A stretch of DNA of 17,701 nucleotides from Pseudomonadota bacterium (GCA_023416415.1 JAEZHR010000024.1:1-17701); one strand, 5' to 3'; counted from the stretch's first letter, positions 1 to 6,529 are shown. The notes: a model not told the origin generated them from the sequence alone. Translations and numbers: made by a program.

Positions 1-79
1 GTTCGCGCCAGCGCTTGAGCAGCGCCGGAAACGAGGAACCGCCAGTGGAGGCGGAGGCGATGTCGCTGGCAGCACGCAT
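1..79 (-). CDS. N-terminus of a probable HTH (XRE-type) transcriptional regulator, cut by the window edge
   Basis: Reading leftwards from an ATG at 79-77 gives 26 open codons to the window edge. The last visible residues, around FPALLKRWRE, resemble the start of the first helix in XRE-family DNA-binding domains, which in many proteobacterial regulators begin with a phrase like 'LLRRWR..R.LSQ'. The low-complexity Ala/Ser/Gly leader before it is typical of such N-termini. The gene would be divergent from the glutathione S-transferase gene, a common arrangement for a regulator and its target, and a 23-bp palindrome lies between them (149-171). No strong Shine-Dalgarno is seen, only a G-rich stretch 6-9 nt upstream. 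The HTH itself is outside the window, so the family is inferred from about ten residues. Confidence 0.5.
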   Translation of the reverse strand, partial: MRAASDIASASTGGSSFPALLKRWRE

Positions 80-148
80 GTTTGCCCCGAAAAGGATGCG
101 ACCGAAGGATGAACGATGGCGCCAGTCTCGGGGAGCGCGGTGCATTTT

Positions 149-171
149 GCAACTACCTCGGAGGTGGTTGC
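149..171. promoter_or_regulatory. 23-bp palindrome, candidate operator in the divergent regulator/GST spacer
   Basis: The 11-base arms GCAACTACCTC (149-159) and GAGGTGGTTGC (161-171) are complementary except for one G/T wobble position, around a single central G160. The right arm runs into a second, perfect 12-bp palindrome TTGCGGCCGCAA (168-179) that contains a NotI site. The position between a divergent HTH gene (start at 79) and the GST gene (start at 274) fits an operator. Binding is inference. Confidence 0.4.
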
Positions 172-273
172 GGCCGCAATGGCGTCTCCCTACATTGGAT
201 CGGCCGTCGGCAGTCATCGCATCACGCCATGCCGGCTGCCCGTCCCCCTTTGTCTTTTTCGGAGTCGCCCACC

Positions 274-879
274 ATGTCCATGACCTTGTACGGCTTTCCT
301 CTGTCAGCCAACACCCACCGCGTGCGTTTGCTGCTTTCCATGCTCGACCTTCAATGGAGCGAATGTGTCGTCAACCTTGTCAGCGGCGAGCACCGGCGTC
401 CGGAATTCCTGGCACTCAACCCGCTCGGTCAGGTGCCAGTGTTGCAGGATGGCGATGCAATCCTGCGCGACAGCCATGCGATCCTCTACTACCTCGCCCG
501 CAAGTACGACCCTGAACATGCGTGGCTCGCGCAGGATGCGTGGGCGGCGTCTCGCGTGATGCAATGGTTGTTCATGGACGCCAACGACCTGCACAACGGG
601 CTCGGCTATGCACGCAATCATGTGACCTTCGGCATCCGCTGCGACCTGGAGCTCGCCCAATCGCGCGCATTGGCTGCGCTGCAGGTGTTGGAGCGCAGCC
701 TGGCGGAGGACCACTGGCTCGAACAGGGAAAGGTGACGCTGGCCGACCTTGCCTGTTATCCGCTGGTCAGCGTGGCGGAACAAGGGGGCATTTCACTGAG
801 CCAATTTCCTGCCGTTTCCGCCTGGTTGCACCGATTCGAGGAACTGCCGGGCTTCGTGAAAATGCCGCAGCTGAGGTAG
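274..879 (+). CDS. Glutathione S-transferase family protein
   Basis: This 201-residue protein has the two-domain layout of a cytosolic GST. The N-terminal thioredoxin fold begins MSMTLYGFPLSANTHRVRLLL, with Ser11 in the usual catalytic Ser/Tyr/Cys region. The glutathione-binding cis-proline lies in GQVPVL (Pro55), followed by the DS pair at residues 66-67. The all-alpha C-terminal domain starts near residue 90 and contains LADLACYPLV, typical of the conserved N-capping region. Such enzymes conjugate or reduce electrophiles with glutathione in the cytoplasm; the substrate cannot be told. The ATG at 274 is chosen because GGAG at 261-264 sits 9 nt upstream and homology begins there; the frame stays open upstream to 82 but that part has no GST-like residues. 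The next gene is 157 nt away. Confidence 0.9.
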   Translation: MSMTLYGFPLSANTHRVRLLLSMLDLQWSECVVNLVSGEHRRPEFLALNPLGQVPVLQDGDAILRDSHAILYYLARKYDPEHAWLAQDAWAASRVMQWLFMDANDLHNGLGYARNHVTFGIRCDLELAQSRALAALQVLERSLAEDHWLEQGKVTLADLACYPLVSVAEQGGISLSQFPAVSAWLHRFEELPGFVKMPQLR

Positions 880-1036
880 ATCCGGGCGGCACGCAGCCTC
901 CCTGCACACAAAGCGTTATCACTCATGCAAGCATGTGCTCACCAGGCCATGCAGCGCATGCGCATTGGGGCAGGAAGGCAGACGTTGTCGCGTGTAAAAT
1001 GCGTGGGTTTTTCTTACCCGCAGTCATCATTTTTCC

Positions 1037-1663
1037 ATGCATTCTGATCCCGGCATTACCACCGCTGCACGTCCGATCCGCCCGCTTCCCAATCTGATCT
1101 TCATGAGCCGGTGGCTGCAGTTGCCGCTGTATATCGGCCTGATCCTGGCGCAAGGCGTATACGTCTATCATTTCTGGGTCGAACTGGTCGATCTGATCGG
1201 TGCGGCCTTTGGCAACCAGGCGGCGCTCGACCACATCATCAGCGCCGTCGCCATCGAAGGCGCACCACGTCCCACCAAGCTCACTGAAACGACCATCATG
1301 CTTGTCGTGCTCGGCCTGATCGACGTGGTCATGATTTCCAATCTGCTGATCATGGTCATCGTCGGCGGGTACGAAACTTTCGTCTCGCGCATGCGCCTGG
1401 AGCACCATCCGGATCAGCCGGAATGGCTCTCGCATGTGAACGCATCAGTGCTGAAGGTCAAGCTGGCCACGGCCATCATCGGCATTTCGTCGATCCACCT
1501 GCTCAAGACCTTCATCAACGCGAGCGCGCATGACCCGAAGACGCTGATCGCGCAGACTGCGATCCACCTGGCCTTCCTCGTTTCGGCCATGGCGATCGCG
1601 ATGTGCGACCGCCTGATGTCCCATGCCCTGCAGTCCCACGCCCCGCAGTCCCATTCTCACTGA
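1037..1663 (+). CDS. UPF0114 / TIGR00645 (YqhA-like) inner-membrane protein
   Basis: This 208-residue hydrophobic protein matches the YqhA family. The signature phrases are SRWLQLPLYIGL near residue 25, the second membrane span with GLIDVVMISNLLIMVIVGGYETFVSR (about 93-118), the soluble WLSHVNASVLKVKLA segment, IGISSIHLLKTFINA (about 148-162), and a final span ending in CDRLMSH. Four membrane segments are expected at roughly 27-47, 88-110, 140-160 and 170-190. The family's biochemical function is not established. The C-terminus has an odd repeat SHALQSHAPQSHSH, a His-rich tail beyond the usual end. Fumarase follows after 18 nt, so the two are probably cotranscribed. Confidence 0.85.
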   Translation: MHSDPGITTAARPIRPLPNLIFMSRWLQLPLYIGLILAQGVYVYHFWVELVDLIGAAFGNQAALDHIISAVAIEGAPRPTKLTETTIMLVVLGLIDVVMISNLLIMVIVGGYETFVSRMRLEHHPDQPEWLSHVNASVLKVKLATAIIGISSIHLLKTFINASAHDPKTLIAQTAIHLAFLVSAMAIAMCDRLMSHALQSHAPQSHSH

Positions 1664-1681
1664 CCACCCTCAGAGCCCACC

Positions 1682-3220
1682 ATGACTGTCATCAAGCAAG
1701 AAGACCTGATTGAATCCGTCGCCGCCGCGTTGCAGTACATCTCGTACTACCACCCGGTCGACTACATCCAGCATCTGGCGCGCGCGTATGAGGCCGAGCA
1801 GAACCCGGCCGCGAAGGACGCCATTGCCCAGATACTGACCAACTCGAAGATGTGCGCCGAAGGCCGTCGTCCGATCTGCCAGGACACCGGGATCGTCAAT
1901 GTCTTCCTGAAGATCGGCATGGACGTTCGCTTCGAAGGTTTCTCCGGCTCGATCACCGATGCCGTCAATGAGGGCGTGCGCCGTGGCTACCTGCATCCGG
2001 ACAACGTGCTGCGCGCGTCCGTCGTGGCCGACCCGCAGTTCGAACGCAAGAACACCAAGGACAACACGCCGGCTGTGATCCACATGGAACTGGTGCCGGG
2101 CAATACCGTGGACGTGCAGGTCGCAGCCAAGGGCGGCGGCTCGGAGAACAAGACCAAGTTCGTGATGCTTAACCCGTCCGATTCGCTGGTGGACTGGGTG
2201 CTCAAGACGGTACCGACGATGGGCGCCGGCTGGTGCCCGCCGGGCATGCTCGGCATCGGCATCGGCGGCACTGCCGAGAAGGCGATGCTGATGGCGAAAG
2301 AATCGTTGATGGAAGACATCGACATGTATGAACTGCGCCAGCGCGGCCCACGGAACAAGACCGAGGAACTGCGCATCGAGCTGTGCGACAAGATCAATGC
2401 GCTGGGCATCGGTGCGCAAGGCCTGGGCGGCCTGACCACGGTGCTGGACGTGAAGATCAGGATGTATCCGACCCACGCGGCTTCCAAGCCGGTGGCAATG
2501 ATCCCGAACTGCGCGGCCACGCGCCACGCGCACTTCGTGCTCGACGGCTCGGGCCCGGCCTACATCGAACCGCCGTCGCTGTCGGAATGGCCGGACGTGC
2601 AGTGGGTGCCGGATACCGAGAAGTCCCGGCGCGTCGATCTGAACACGCTGACCAAGGAAGAAGTCGCCTCCTGGCAGCCGGGCCAGACCCTGCTGCTGAA
2701 CGGCAAGATGCTGACCGGCCGCGACGCCGCCCACAAGCGCATCCAGGACATGCTGGCCAAGGGCGAGAAGCTGCCGGTCGACTTCACCAACCGCGTGATC
2801 TACTACGTCGGCCCGGTCGATCCGGTGCGCGAGGAAGTCGTCGGCCCCGCCGGCCCGACCACCGCCACGCGCATGGACAAGTTCACCGGCATGATGCTGG
2901 AACAGACCGGCCTGATCGCGATGATCGGCAAGGCCGAGCGCGGCCCGGTCGCAATCGAGGCGATCAAGGCGCACAAGTCTGCCTACCTGATGGCCGTCGG
3001 CGGCTCCGCCTACCTGGTTTCGAAGGCGATCAAGAACGCGAAGGTGGTCGGCTTCGAAGACCTTGGCATGGAAGCCATCTACGAGTTCGAGGTCAAGGAC
3101 ATGCCGGTCACGGTTGCAGTCGACTCCAACGGTGTTTCGGTGCACAACACCGGGCCGAAGGAATGGTCCGAGCGCATCGCCTCGGGCAAGCTGCTCGACG
3201 TTCCGGTCGTCACCAAGTAA
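1682..3220 (+). CDS. fumA: Class I fumarate hydratase (iron-sulfur, single-chain)
   Basis: This 512-residue protein is a full-length class I fumarase, which interconverts fumarate and L-malate in the TCA cycle with a [4Fe-4S] cluster. Three cysteines sit where the cluster ligands are expected: Cys66 in CQDTG, Cys185 in GAGWCPPGM and Cys277 in IPNCAATRHAH. Their spacing (119 and 92) is close to that of structurally characterised class I fumarases. Asp68 in the same CQDTG motif corresponds to a catalytic residue. The N-terminal alpha domain includes GGGSENK (151-157). The C-terminal beta domain carries KFTGMMLEQTGLIAMIGKAERG (400-421) and GGSAYLVSKAIK. The symbol follows the E. coli single-chain isoenzyme; a fumB-like name would be equally possible. 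The Shine-Dalgarno is poor, consistent with coupling to the gene 18 nt upstream. Transcription probably ends at the hairpin at 3234-3264. Confidence 0.96.
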   Translation: MTVIKQEDLIESVAAALQYISYYHPVDYIQHLARAYEAEQNPAAKDAIAQILTNSKMCAEGRRPICQDTGIVNVFLKIGMDVRFEGFSGSITDAVNEGVRRGYLHPDNVLRASVVADPQFERKNTKDNTPAVIHMELVPGNTVDVQVAAKGGGSENKTKFVMLNPSDSLVDWVLKTVPTMGAGWCPPGMLGIGIGGTAEKAMLMAKESLMEDIDMYELRQRGPRNKTEELRIELCDKINALGIGAQGLGGLTTVLDVKIRMYPTHAASKPVAMIPNCAATRHAHFVLDGSGPAYIEPPSLSEWPDVQWVPDTEKSRRVDLNTLTKEEVASWQPGQTLLLNGKMLTGRDAAHKRIQDMLAKGEKLPVDFTNRVIYYVGPVDPVREEVVGPAGPTTATRMDKFTGMMLEQTGLIAMIGKAERGPVAIEAIKAHKSAYLMAVGGSAYLVSKAIKNAKVVGFEDLGMEAIYEFEVKDMPVTVAVDSNGVSVHNTGPKEWSERIASGKLLDVPVVTK

Positions 3221-3233
3221 GCGTGCAATGACG

Positions 3234-3264
3234 GCGGGCGCCTGCATGACAGGCGCCCGCTTTT
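3234..3264 (+). terminator. Rho-independent terminator after fumarase
   Basis: A perfect 10-bp stem GCGGGCGCCT (3234-3243) / AGGCGCCCGC (3251-3260) with a 7-nt loop is followed by TTTT. It begins 14 nt after the fumarase stop and lies in the short gap before murI. It should end or attenuate the fumarase transcript. Confidence 0.8.
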
Positions 3265-3291
3265 CCTTCCCCGGCGGCACAGCCCAAGTTC

Positions 3292-4116
3292 ATGCACGCC
3301 CCCAATCCCTCCGACGCCCCGATCGGCGTCTTCGATTCCGGCCTCGGCGGCCTTTCCGTACTGCTCCACATACGCACGCTGCTGCCGCGAGAAAATCTGC
3401 TCTACTTCGCCGACTCCGGCTTTGCGCCCTATGGCGAGCGCAGCGAAACGGAAATCATCGCGCGCACGCTTGCGGCAGCCAGCTTTCTGATCGAACGCAA
3501 GGCAAAAGCGCTGGTGGTGGCCTGCAACACCGCCACGGCGGCCGCCATTGCCGCAGTGCGCGCCTGCCATCCGGCGCTGCCGGTGATCGGCGTGGAGCCC
3601 GGACTGAAACCGGCAGCAGCCCTCACCCGAAGCGGCATCGTCGGCGTGCTGGCAACGGAACGCACGGTCGCCAGTCAGCGCTTCGCAGGCCTGCGCGAAC
3701 GGCTGGAAGCCGCCCACGAGGTCCGATTCCTGCCTCAGGCTTGCCCCGGCCTTGCCGATCAGGTCGAAAAAGGCGAACTGCACACCCCCGCCACCGCGCG
3801 GCTGCTGCGCAACTATGTCGCACCACTGCTCGAACAGGATGCCGACACGCTGGTGCTCGGCTGCACCCACTACCCGTTCTTGCGCCCGCTGATCGCGGAG
3901 ATATGCGCAAGTCTTCGCACATCTCCGGTCAGCATCGTCGACACCGGCGAAGCCGTAGCGCGCCAGCTCGCGCGCGTGCTCGCCACGAACGGGCTGTTGC
4001 GCGAGGAAGGAGACGGTTCGCTTTGCGCCTATACGACCGGAGCGCCCGCAACACTGAGTGCGGCAATCGCCCGCCTGCTCGGACTGCGCGTCAAGGCGTT
4101 CGCGGTCGTGCCATGA
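3292..4116 (+). CDS. murI: Glutamate racemase
   Basis: This 274-residue protein is a complete glutamate racemase, which makes D-glutamate for peptidoglycan in the cytoplasm. The N-terminal motif IGVFDSGLGGLSVL (11-24) contains the conserved DSG. The two catalytic cysteines that act as general acid/base pair are Cys78 in VVACNTAT and Cys191 in VLGCTHYPFLRP. ADSGFAPYG (40-48) is the usual substrate-binding stretch. The start ATG at 3292 places DSGLGG at the normal distance from the N-terminus; no good Shine-Dalgarno precedes it. It follows a terminator, so it may have its own weak promoter or depend on read-through. The promoter of tRNA-His starts 13 nt after the stop. Confidence 0.96.
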   Translation: MHAPNPSDAPIGVFDSGLGGLSVLLHIRTLLPRENLLYFADSGFAPYGERSETEIIARTLAAASFLIERKAKALVVACNTATAAAIAAVRACHPALPVIGVEPGLKPAAALTRSGIVGVLATERTVASQRFAGLRERLEAAHEVRFLPQACPGLADQVEKGELHTPATARLLRNYVAPLLEQDADTLVLGCTHYPFLRPLIAEICASLRTSPVSIVDTGEAVARQLARVLATNGLLREEGDGSLCAYTTGAPATLSAAIARLLGLRVKAFAVVP

Positions 4117-4129
4117 ACGGAATACCCGT

Positions 4130-4158
4130 TTGCCACATTCAAAGGAAGTTTGTATAAT
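4130..4158 (+). promoter_or_regulatory. Sigma70 promoter of the tRNA-His gene
   Basis: TTGCCA (4130-4135) and a perfect TATAAT (4153-4158) are separated by 17 bp. The start point would be near 4165, about 29 nt before the tRNA. This is the best vegetative promoter in the window. Confidence 0.8.
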
Positions 4159-4193
4159 TGCGGGCTTGCTTGACATCAGTCTTGCAAGACAGT

Positions 4194-4270
4194 GGTGGCC
4201 GTAGCTCAGTTGGTAGAGTCCAGGATTGTGATTCCTGTCGTCGTGGGTTCGAGTCCCATCGGCCACCCCA
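4194..4270 (+). tRNA. tRNA-His (anticodon GTG)
   Basis: The cloverleaf can be read by eye. The acceptor stem GTGGCCG (4195-4201) pairs with CGGCCAC (4260-4266). The extra G-1 typical of tRNA-His is at 4194 and faces C73 at 4267, and CCA is encoded at 4268-4270. The D arm is AGCTCAGTTGGTAGAGT. The anticodon stem CAGGA/TCCTG encloses loop TTGTGAT with GTG at 4228-4230. The T arm is GTGGGTTCGAGTCCCAT. It decodes CAC/CAU. It stands alone with its own promoter and terminator. Confidence 0.97.
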
Positions 4271-4281
4271 AGAATTCAAGC

Positions 4282-4311
4282 AAAAAGCCCAGTCCTCGGA
4301 CTGGGCTTTTT
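4282..4311 (+). terminator. Rho-independent terminator of tRNA-His
   Basis: A 10-bp stem AGCCCAGTCC (4286-4295) / GGACTGGGCT (4298-4307) is flanked by AAAAA on the left and TTTTT on the right, so it could also work in the reverse direction. It begins 12 nt after the encoded CCA. Confidence 0.9.
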
Positions 4312-4617
4312 GCTTTCCGGGGCCCGTGCAAGCGCCATGCAGGCATAAGGCCCGAAATCCGAACCCCGGATAGAGCTGGCAACGGTAATTATTCGCCGTC
4401 CCCAGGTTGAGTGCTCTGTACGCCACCGGCCAGGTCGCTGCGCCCTTTCGAAAACAGCGCTTTCCACCCTCTCGAAAGCCGTGCACAGGGGCGTCGGCTC
4501 TTTACCTGGGGCGGCGCGATGATGCGCGATCTTCATTGTGGCAACACCCTTCGCCTTCGGCCCAGCGGCGTCAATCAGCCCGTAAAGTTCGAGACCCGAT
4601 CCCGTGATATCGAGGTA

Positions 4618-4764
4618 GAGCCGCATTCTGCCCCTGTAGACGCCTTCGGCCTTCGTTCTGTCGTTCGCGGATCGAATTGCGCTCGAATTCAACGAATGCG
4701 CCCAGCAAGGTCAGCATCGGCTTGTTCATGAGTGACGGCTCGCGCGAAAAAATCAGGCCTTCCC
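4618..4764 (-). pseudogene. Frameshifted, truncated serine recombinase (resolvase/invertase) remnant
   Basis: Reading leftwards, one frame from about 4762 gives EGLIFSREPSL then MNKPMLTLLGAFVEFERNSIRERQNEG, the end of the catalytic domain and the long E helix of Tn3-resolvase/Hin-type recombinases (compare the family phrase 'LLGAFAEFER..IRERQ.EG'). At about 4650 the homology jumps to another frame, which reads KAEGVYRGRMR, matching the family's 'AK..GVY.GR'. A small deletion has therefore broken the frame between ERQNEG and KAEG. The catalytic serine region upstream and the HTH downstream are both missing. It lies about 350 bp after tRNA-His. No function is expected. The boundary on the right coincides with the start of a repeat at 4771. 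Confidence 0.65.
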
Positions 4765-4770
4765 TGTTAC

Positions 4771-4850
4771 CCACGGAAGCAGTGGGCAAGTCTGTGGACA
4801 AGCCCGGGATCGCACTGCAAGTGATTGATGGAAAAGGAAATTTTTCCGTT
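4771..4850. repeat. Diverged direct repeat, copy A
   Basis: This stretch resembles 4927-5006 at an offset of 156 bp. Both share CAGTGGGCAA, then CTGTGGA, then CCCG.GGAT, CAAGT, ATTGA, AAAAGGAAA and TCCGT, at roughly three matches in four by hand alignment. TTGTCCACA on the minus strand (around 4793-4801) is one base from the DnaA-box consensus TTATCCACA. Confidence 0.6.
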
Positions 4851-4926
4851 GCGTAAAATCAAGGCAATGCGCTGACAAACACATTGCACGAGCCCGCGCA
4901 TGCCGTTCAGGAAGGGATCAACTTGT

Positions 4927-5006
4927 TCACCGAATCAGTGGGCAAACCTGTGGAAAACCCGTGGGATACGGAACAAGTCATTGAAATAAAAGGAAAATAT
5001 CCGTCT
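4927..5006. repeat. Diverged direct repeat, copy B
   Basis: This is the second copy of the repeat at 4771-4850, with the same order of conserved words and a 1-nt insertion after CCCG. The minus strand of CTGTGGAAAA gives TTTTCCACA, again one base from a DnaA box. The A+T content is higher than that of the surrounding genes. Confidence 0.6.
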
Positions 5007-5078
5007 GAACAAAGTCCATGCATACACGCGCATCTCGAACGGCACAGCTGCGAATGATTGCTGGAAGTCCTGGCGGCT

Positions 5079-5186
5079 TCAGCGGGGACCGTCAATGTCT
5101 TCAAGCTGAAGCAAGACGCTGAGGAATACGCCAATGATCAACGAGGCGGTAATGGTACCCAGTAGCGAAATTACGGCTGTCATCAT
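5079..5186 (-). CDS. Small single-span membrane protein (35 aa), unrecognised
   Basis: A short reading frame runs from ATG at 5186-5184 to TGA at 5081-5079. It starts MMTAVISLLG, continues TITASLIIGVFLSVLLQL, and ends EDIDGPR, so one membrane span (about residues 4-27) is followed by a short acidic tail. A clean Shine-Dalgarno AAGGAG (minus strand, about 5201-5196) lies about 9 nt before the ATG. That ribosome site and the well-formed span argue for a real gene in a stretch otherwise without genes. I do not recognise a family. Two ATGs in tandem leave the exact start open by one codon. No convincing promoter was found upstream, though short CAAGT/ACTTG inverted repeats lie at 5282-5302. Confidence 0.6.
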   Translation of the reverse strand: MMTAVISLLGTITASLIIGVFLSVLLQLEDIDGPR

Positions 5187-5290
5187 GGCTGTGCTCCTTG
5201 GTGGCTGTCAGGGCATTACAGCACGCGAGAACGAAGACGACTTGCGCTGCGTCACCATTGCCGCCCCCTGTTGACCTCCATCAAGTTTTC

Positions 5291-5302
5291 ACTTGAGCAA
5301 GT
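5291..5302. repeat. Interrupted palindrome ACTTG-AG-CAAGT
   Basis: ACTTG and CAAGT are separated by AG and preceded by a further inverted half-site CAAGT at 5282-5286. The same half-sites occur without spacer as ACTTGCAAGT at 5527-5536. It lies upstream of both the 35-aa gene on the minus strand and the sigma54 promoter on the plus strand. A role as a protein-binding site is speculation. Confidence 0.3.
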
Positions 5303-5440
5303 ACCCCGAAGACCGTCCCGCCTCATCGCGCCGCGCTGTCATAGCCTGTCAGCGCGCGGGCCGGTCACATTGATCAAGCCCACCGAACCGGTCCGTACGC
5401 ACGAACCGATTGGCACCCGGCGCCGTCCCTATACCTGTAC

Positions 5441-5560
5441 ATGAAATGCGCCAACTGCGGCTCGATCAACGCAGTGCACGCAAAAGAACCCCCGGTCCTG
5501 CAAATATTGGAGAAATTACATGCAGGACTTGCAAGTTCCGGGGGTACATCAGCCCTGCTC
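5441..5560 (+). pseudogene. Possible frameshifted zinc-ribbon remnant
   Basis: The frame from ATG 5441 begins MKCANCGSINAV, a CxxC knuckle as at the start of small zinc-ribbon proteins. About 70 nt on, a different frame reads ITCRTCKFRGYI, a plausible second CxxC knuckle. Together they look like a broken zinc ribbon, but there is no Shine-Dalgarno, the two halves are in different frames, and the region also forms a hairpin. This is a weak call. Confidence 0.2.
5488..5545. repeat. Long imperfect inverted repeat upstream of the sigma54 promoter
   Basis: ACCCCCGG (5488-5495) pairs with CCGGGGGT (5538-5545), and TCCTGCA (5496-5502) with TGCAGGA (5521-5527), leaving an 18-nt A+T-rich loop and a 10-nt bulge. 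The bulge together with its neighbour forms a perfect palindrome ACTTGCAAGT (5527-5536). It lies 80-140 bp before the predicted start of the sigma54 promoter at 5600-5616, where enhancer-binding sites of RpoN activators usually lie. It could alternatively be an RNA structure. Confidence 0.5.
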
Positions 5561-5599
5561 AGGCCACTGCGCAGGGTGAAGTGTGTCCGGGGAAAATGC

Positions 5600-5616
5600 T
5601 TGGCACAGGGTTTGCA
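5600..5616 (+). promoter_or_regulatory. Sigma54 (RpoN) -24/-12 promoter of the YqjD-like operon
   Basis: TTGGCACAGGGTTTGCA matches the consensus YTGGCACGRNNNTTGCW at every fixed position but one (G to A after GGCAC), with the strict GG-N10-GC spacing (5602-5603 and 5614-5615). Transcription would start near 5627, leaving a leader of about 95 nt before the ATG at 5722. Nothing resembling a good sigma70 promoter was seen between here and the gene. Confidence 0.7.
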
Positions 5617-5721
5617 GCGACCTCGCCTTGCGCGAGTTCGGCCAGCCGCATGCCAGGTGCTCCGGCACTCGCCGGCGAAAGCCGCTCACTTGCCTTCAAC
5701 CTGATCCCTAAGGAGCGATGC

Positions 5722-6099
5722 ATGGACACCAGCAGCTACTCGAATACCCAGCCCCCCGTCAACGGAGCTAGCGCCACGGGCGGGAGGCGCATGGCGCGCG
5801 CGCGCCACAACCCGGAAATGATTCGCGAGGAACTGAGTGCAATCAAGAGCGACCTCGACGCTCTGGTCAATCGTGCCGCGTCGATGAACGAGGAGGAACT
5901 CGCGCGCGCGCACGCGCAGATCATGGCCAGGTTCAGTTCCATGCGTTACGCCGCGCGCGGATTTGCGGATGAAGCGTCCCGCCAATTCAATCGCGGAGTA
6001 GAGACCACGCATCAGTACGTCAAGGAAAAGCCGATGCAATCGGTCGGGCTGGCGGTCGGCACCGGGCTGCTGCTGGGCCTGCTGTTCGCGCGGCGCTGA
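5722..6099 (+). CDS. DUF883 / ElaB-YqjD-like membrane-anchored protein
   Basis: This 125-residue protein has a disordered, basic N-terminus (1-30), an amphipathic helical region with EELSAIKSDLDALVNRA (36-52) and further helices to about 100, and a C-terminal span with glycine-zipper spacing (SVGLAVGTGLLLGLLFARR, 107-125). The final RR and the motif YVKEKPMQSVGLA are typical of the ElaB/YqjD family. E. coli YqjD is reported as a C-tail-anchored inner-membrane protein that binds ribosomes in stationary phase. The start at 5722 is set by AAGGAG at 5710-5715, 6 nt upstream. The frame is open further upstream without family similarity. It is the first gene of a yqjD-yqjE-yqjK-like set and lies behind the sigma54-type promoter. 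Confidence 0.88.
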   Translation: MDTSSYSNTQPPVNGASATGGRRMARARHNPEMIREELSAIKSDLDALVNRAASMNEEELARAHAQIMARFSSMRYAARGFADEASRQFNRGVETTHQYVKEKPMQSVGLAVGTGLLLGLLFARR

Positions 6100-6160
6100 A
6101 ACGGATTCGCCCCCCGCCAGCCGGCACGACGCCGCCCGATCCCGCATAGGAACCGACGCC

Positions 6161-6529
6161 ATGCTTTCCGCCTTGCACAAATCCAAGCAGGTCTACCTGA
6201 TCACGCTGGACCGAGTGACCGACTACCTCGATCTGCTCAAGGTCGAGATGAAGATCCGCGAAGTCCAGCTTGGGCTTCGGATGGCCGGCTTCGCGGTTGC
6301 GTTCCTGTTCGGCCTGCTGGCGACGATCTTCCTCGGCCTGGCCATCATCATCAGCTTCTGGGACACATCGCTGCGCGTCCTGGCGGCCTGGCTGGTGGTC
6401 CTGCTGTATGGCGGGGTGGCGGCAGCCAGCGTGTTTTACTGCATCCAGCGCCTCCGCTCTCCGCCCCTGTCGGCCACGCTGCGACATGAGCTGCAGCGTG
6501 ACATCAACGTCATCAAGGAAAACCTATGA
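6161..6529 (+). CDS. Phage-holin superfamily III / YqjE-like membrane protein
   Basis: This 122-residue protein has an amphipathic N-terminal helix (residues 1-35, ending LLKVEMKIREVQLGLR), two membrane spans (about 40-66 and 71-95) and a charged C-terminal helix. The order and the position directly after a YqjD-like gene match YqjE. The Pfam name recalls holins, but no lytic role is known for these chromosomal copies. The stop overlaps the next start in ATGA (6526-6529), so translation is coupled. Confidence 0.82.
   Translation: MLSALHKSKQVYLITLDRVTDYLDLLKVEMKIREVQLGLRMAGFAVAFLFGLLATIFLGLAIIISFWDTSLRVLAAWLVVLLYGGVAAASVFYCIQRLRSPPLSATLRHELQRDINVIKENL

Noticed and set aside
1670..3280. Long open frame on the minus strand opposite fumarase
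   Set aside because: It is the antisense shadow of a strongly conserved gene; its product is rich in His, Arg and Asp and has no recognisable domain.
3079..4266. Long minus-strand frame across murI and tRNA-His
   Set aside because: It runs through a tRNA gene and two clear terminators and has no protein features.
4907..5134. Cys/Ser-rich 75-codon minus-strand frame
   Set aside because: It has no ribosome site, overlaps repeat copy B and conflicts with the better-supported 35-codon gene.
5410..5435. TTGGCA/TATACC as a sigma70 promoter before the YqjD-like operon
   Set aside because: The spacer is only 14 bp, too short for a working promoter.
4195..5721. A second copy of the tRNA-His 3' end as an attachment site
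   Set aside because: I looked for a repeat of the T-arm and acceptor sequence downstream and saw none in the window.
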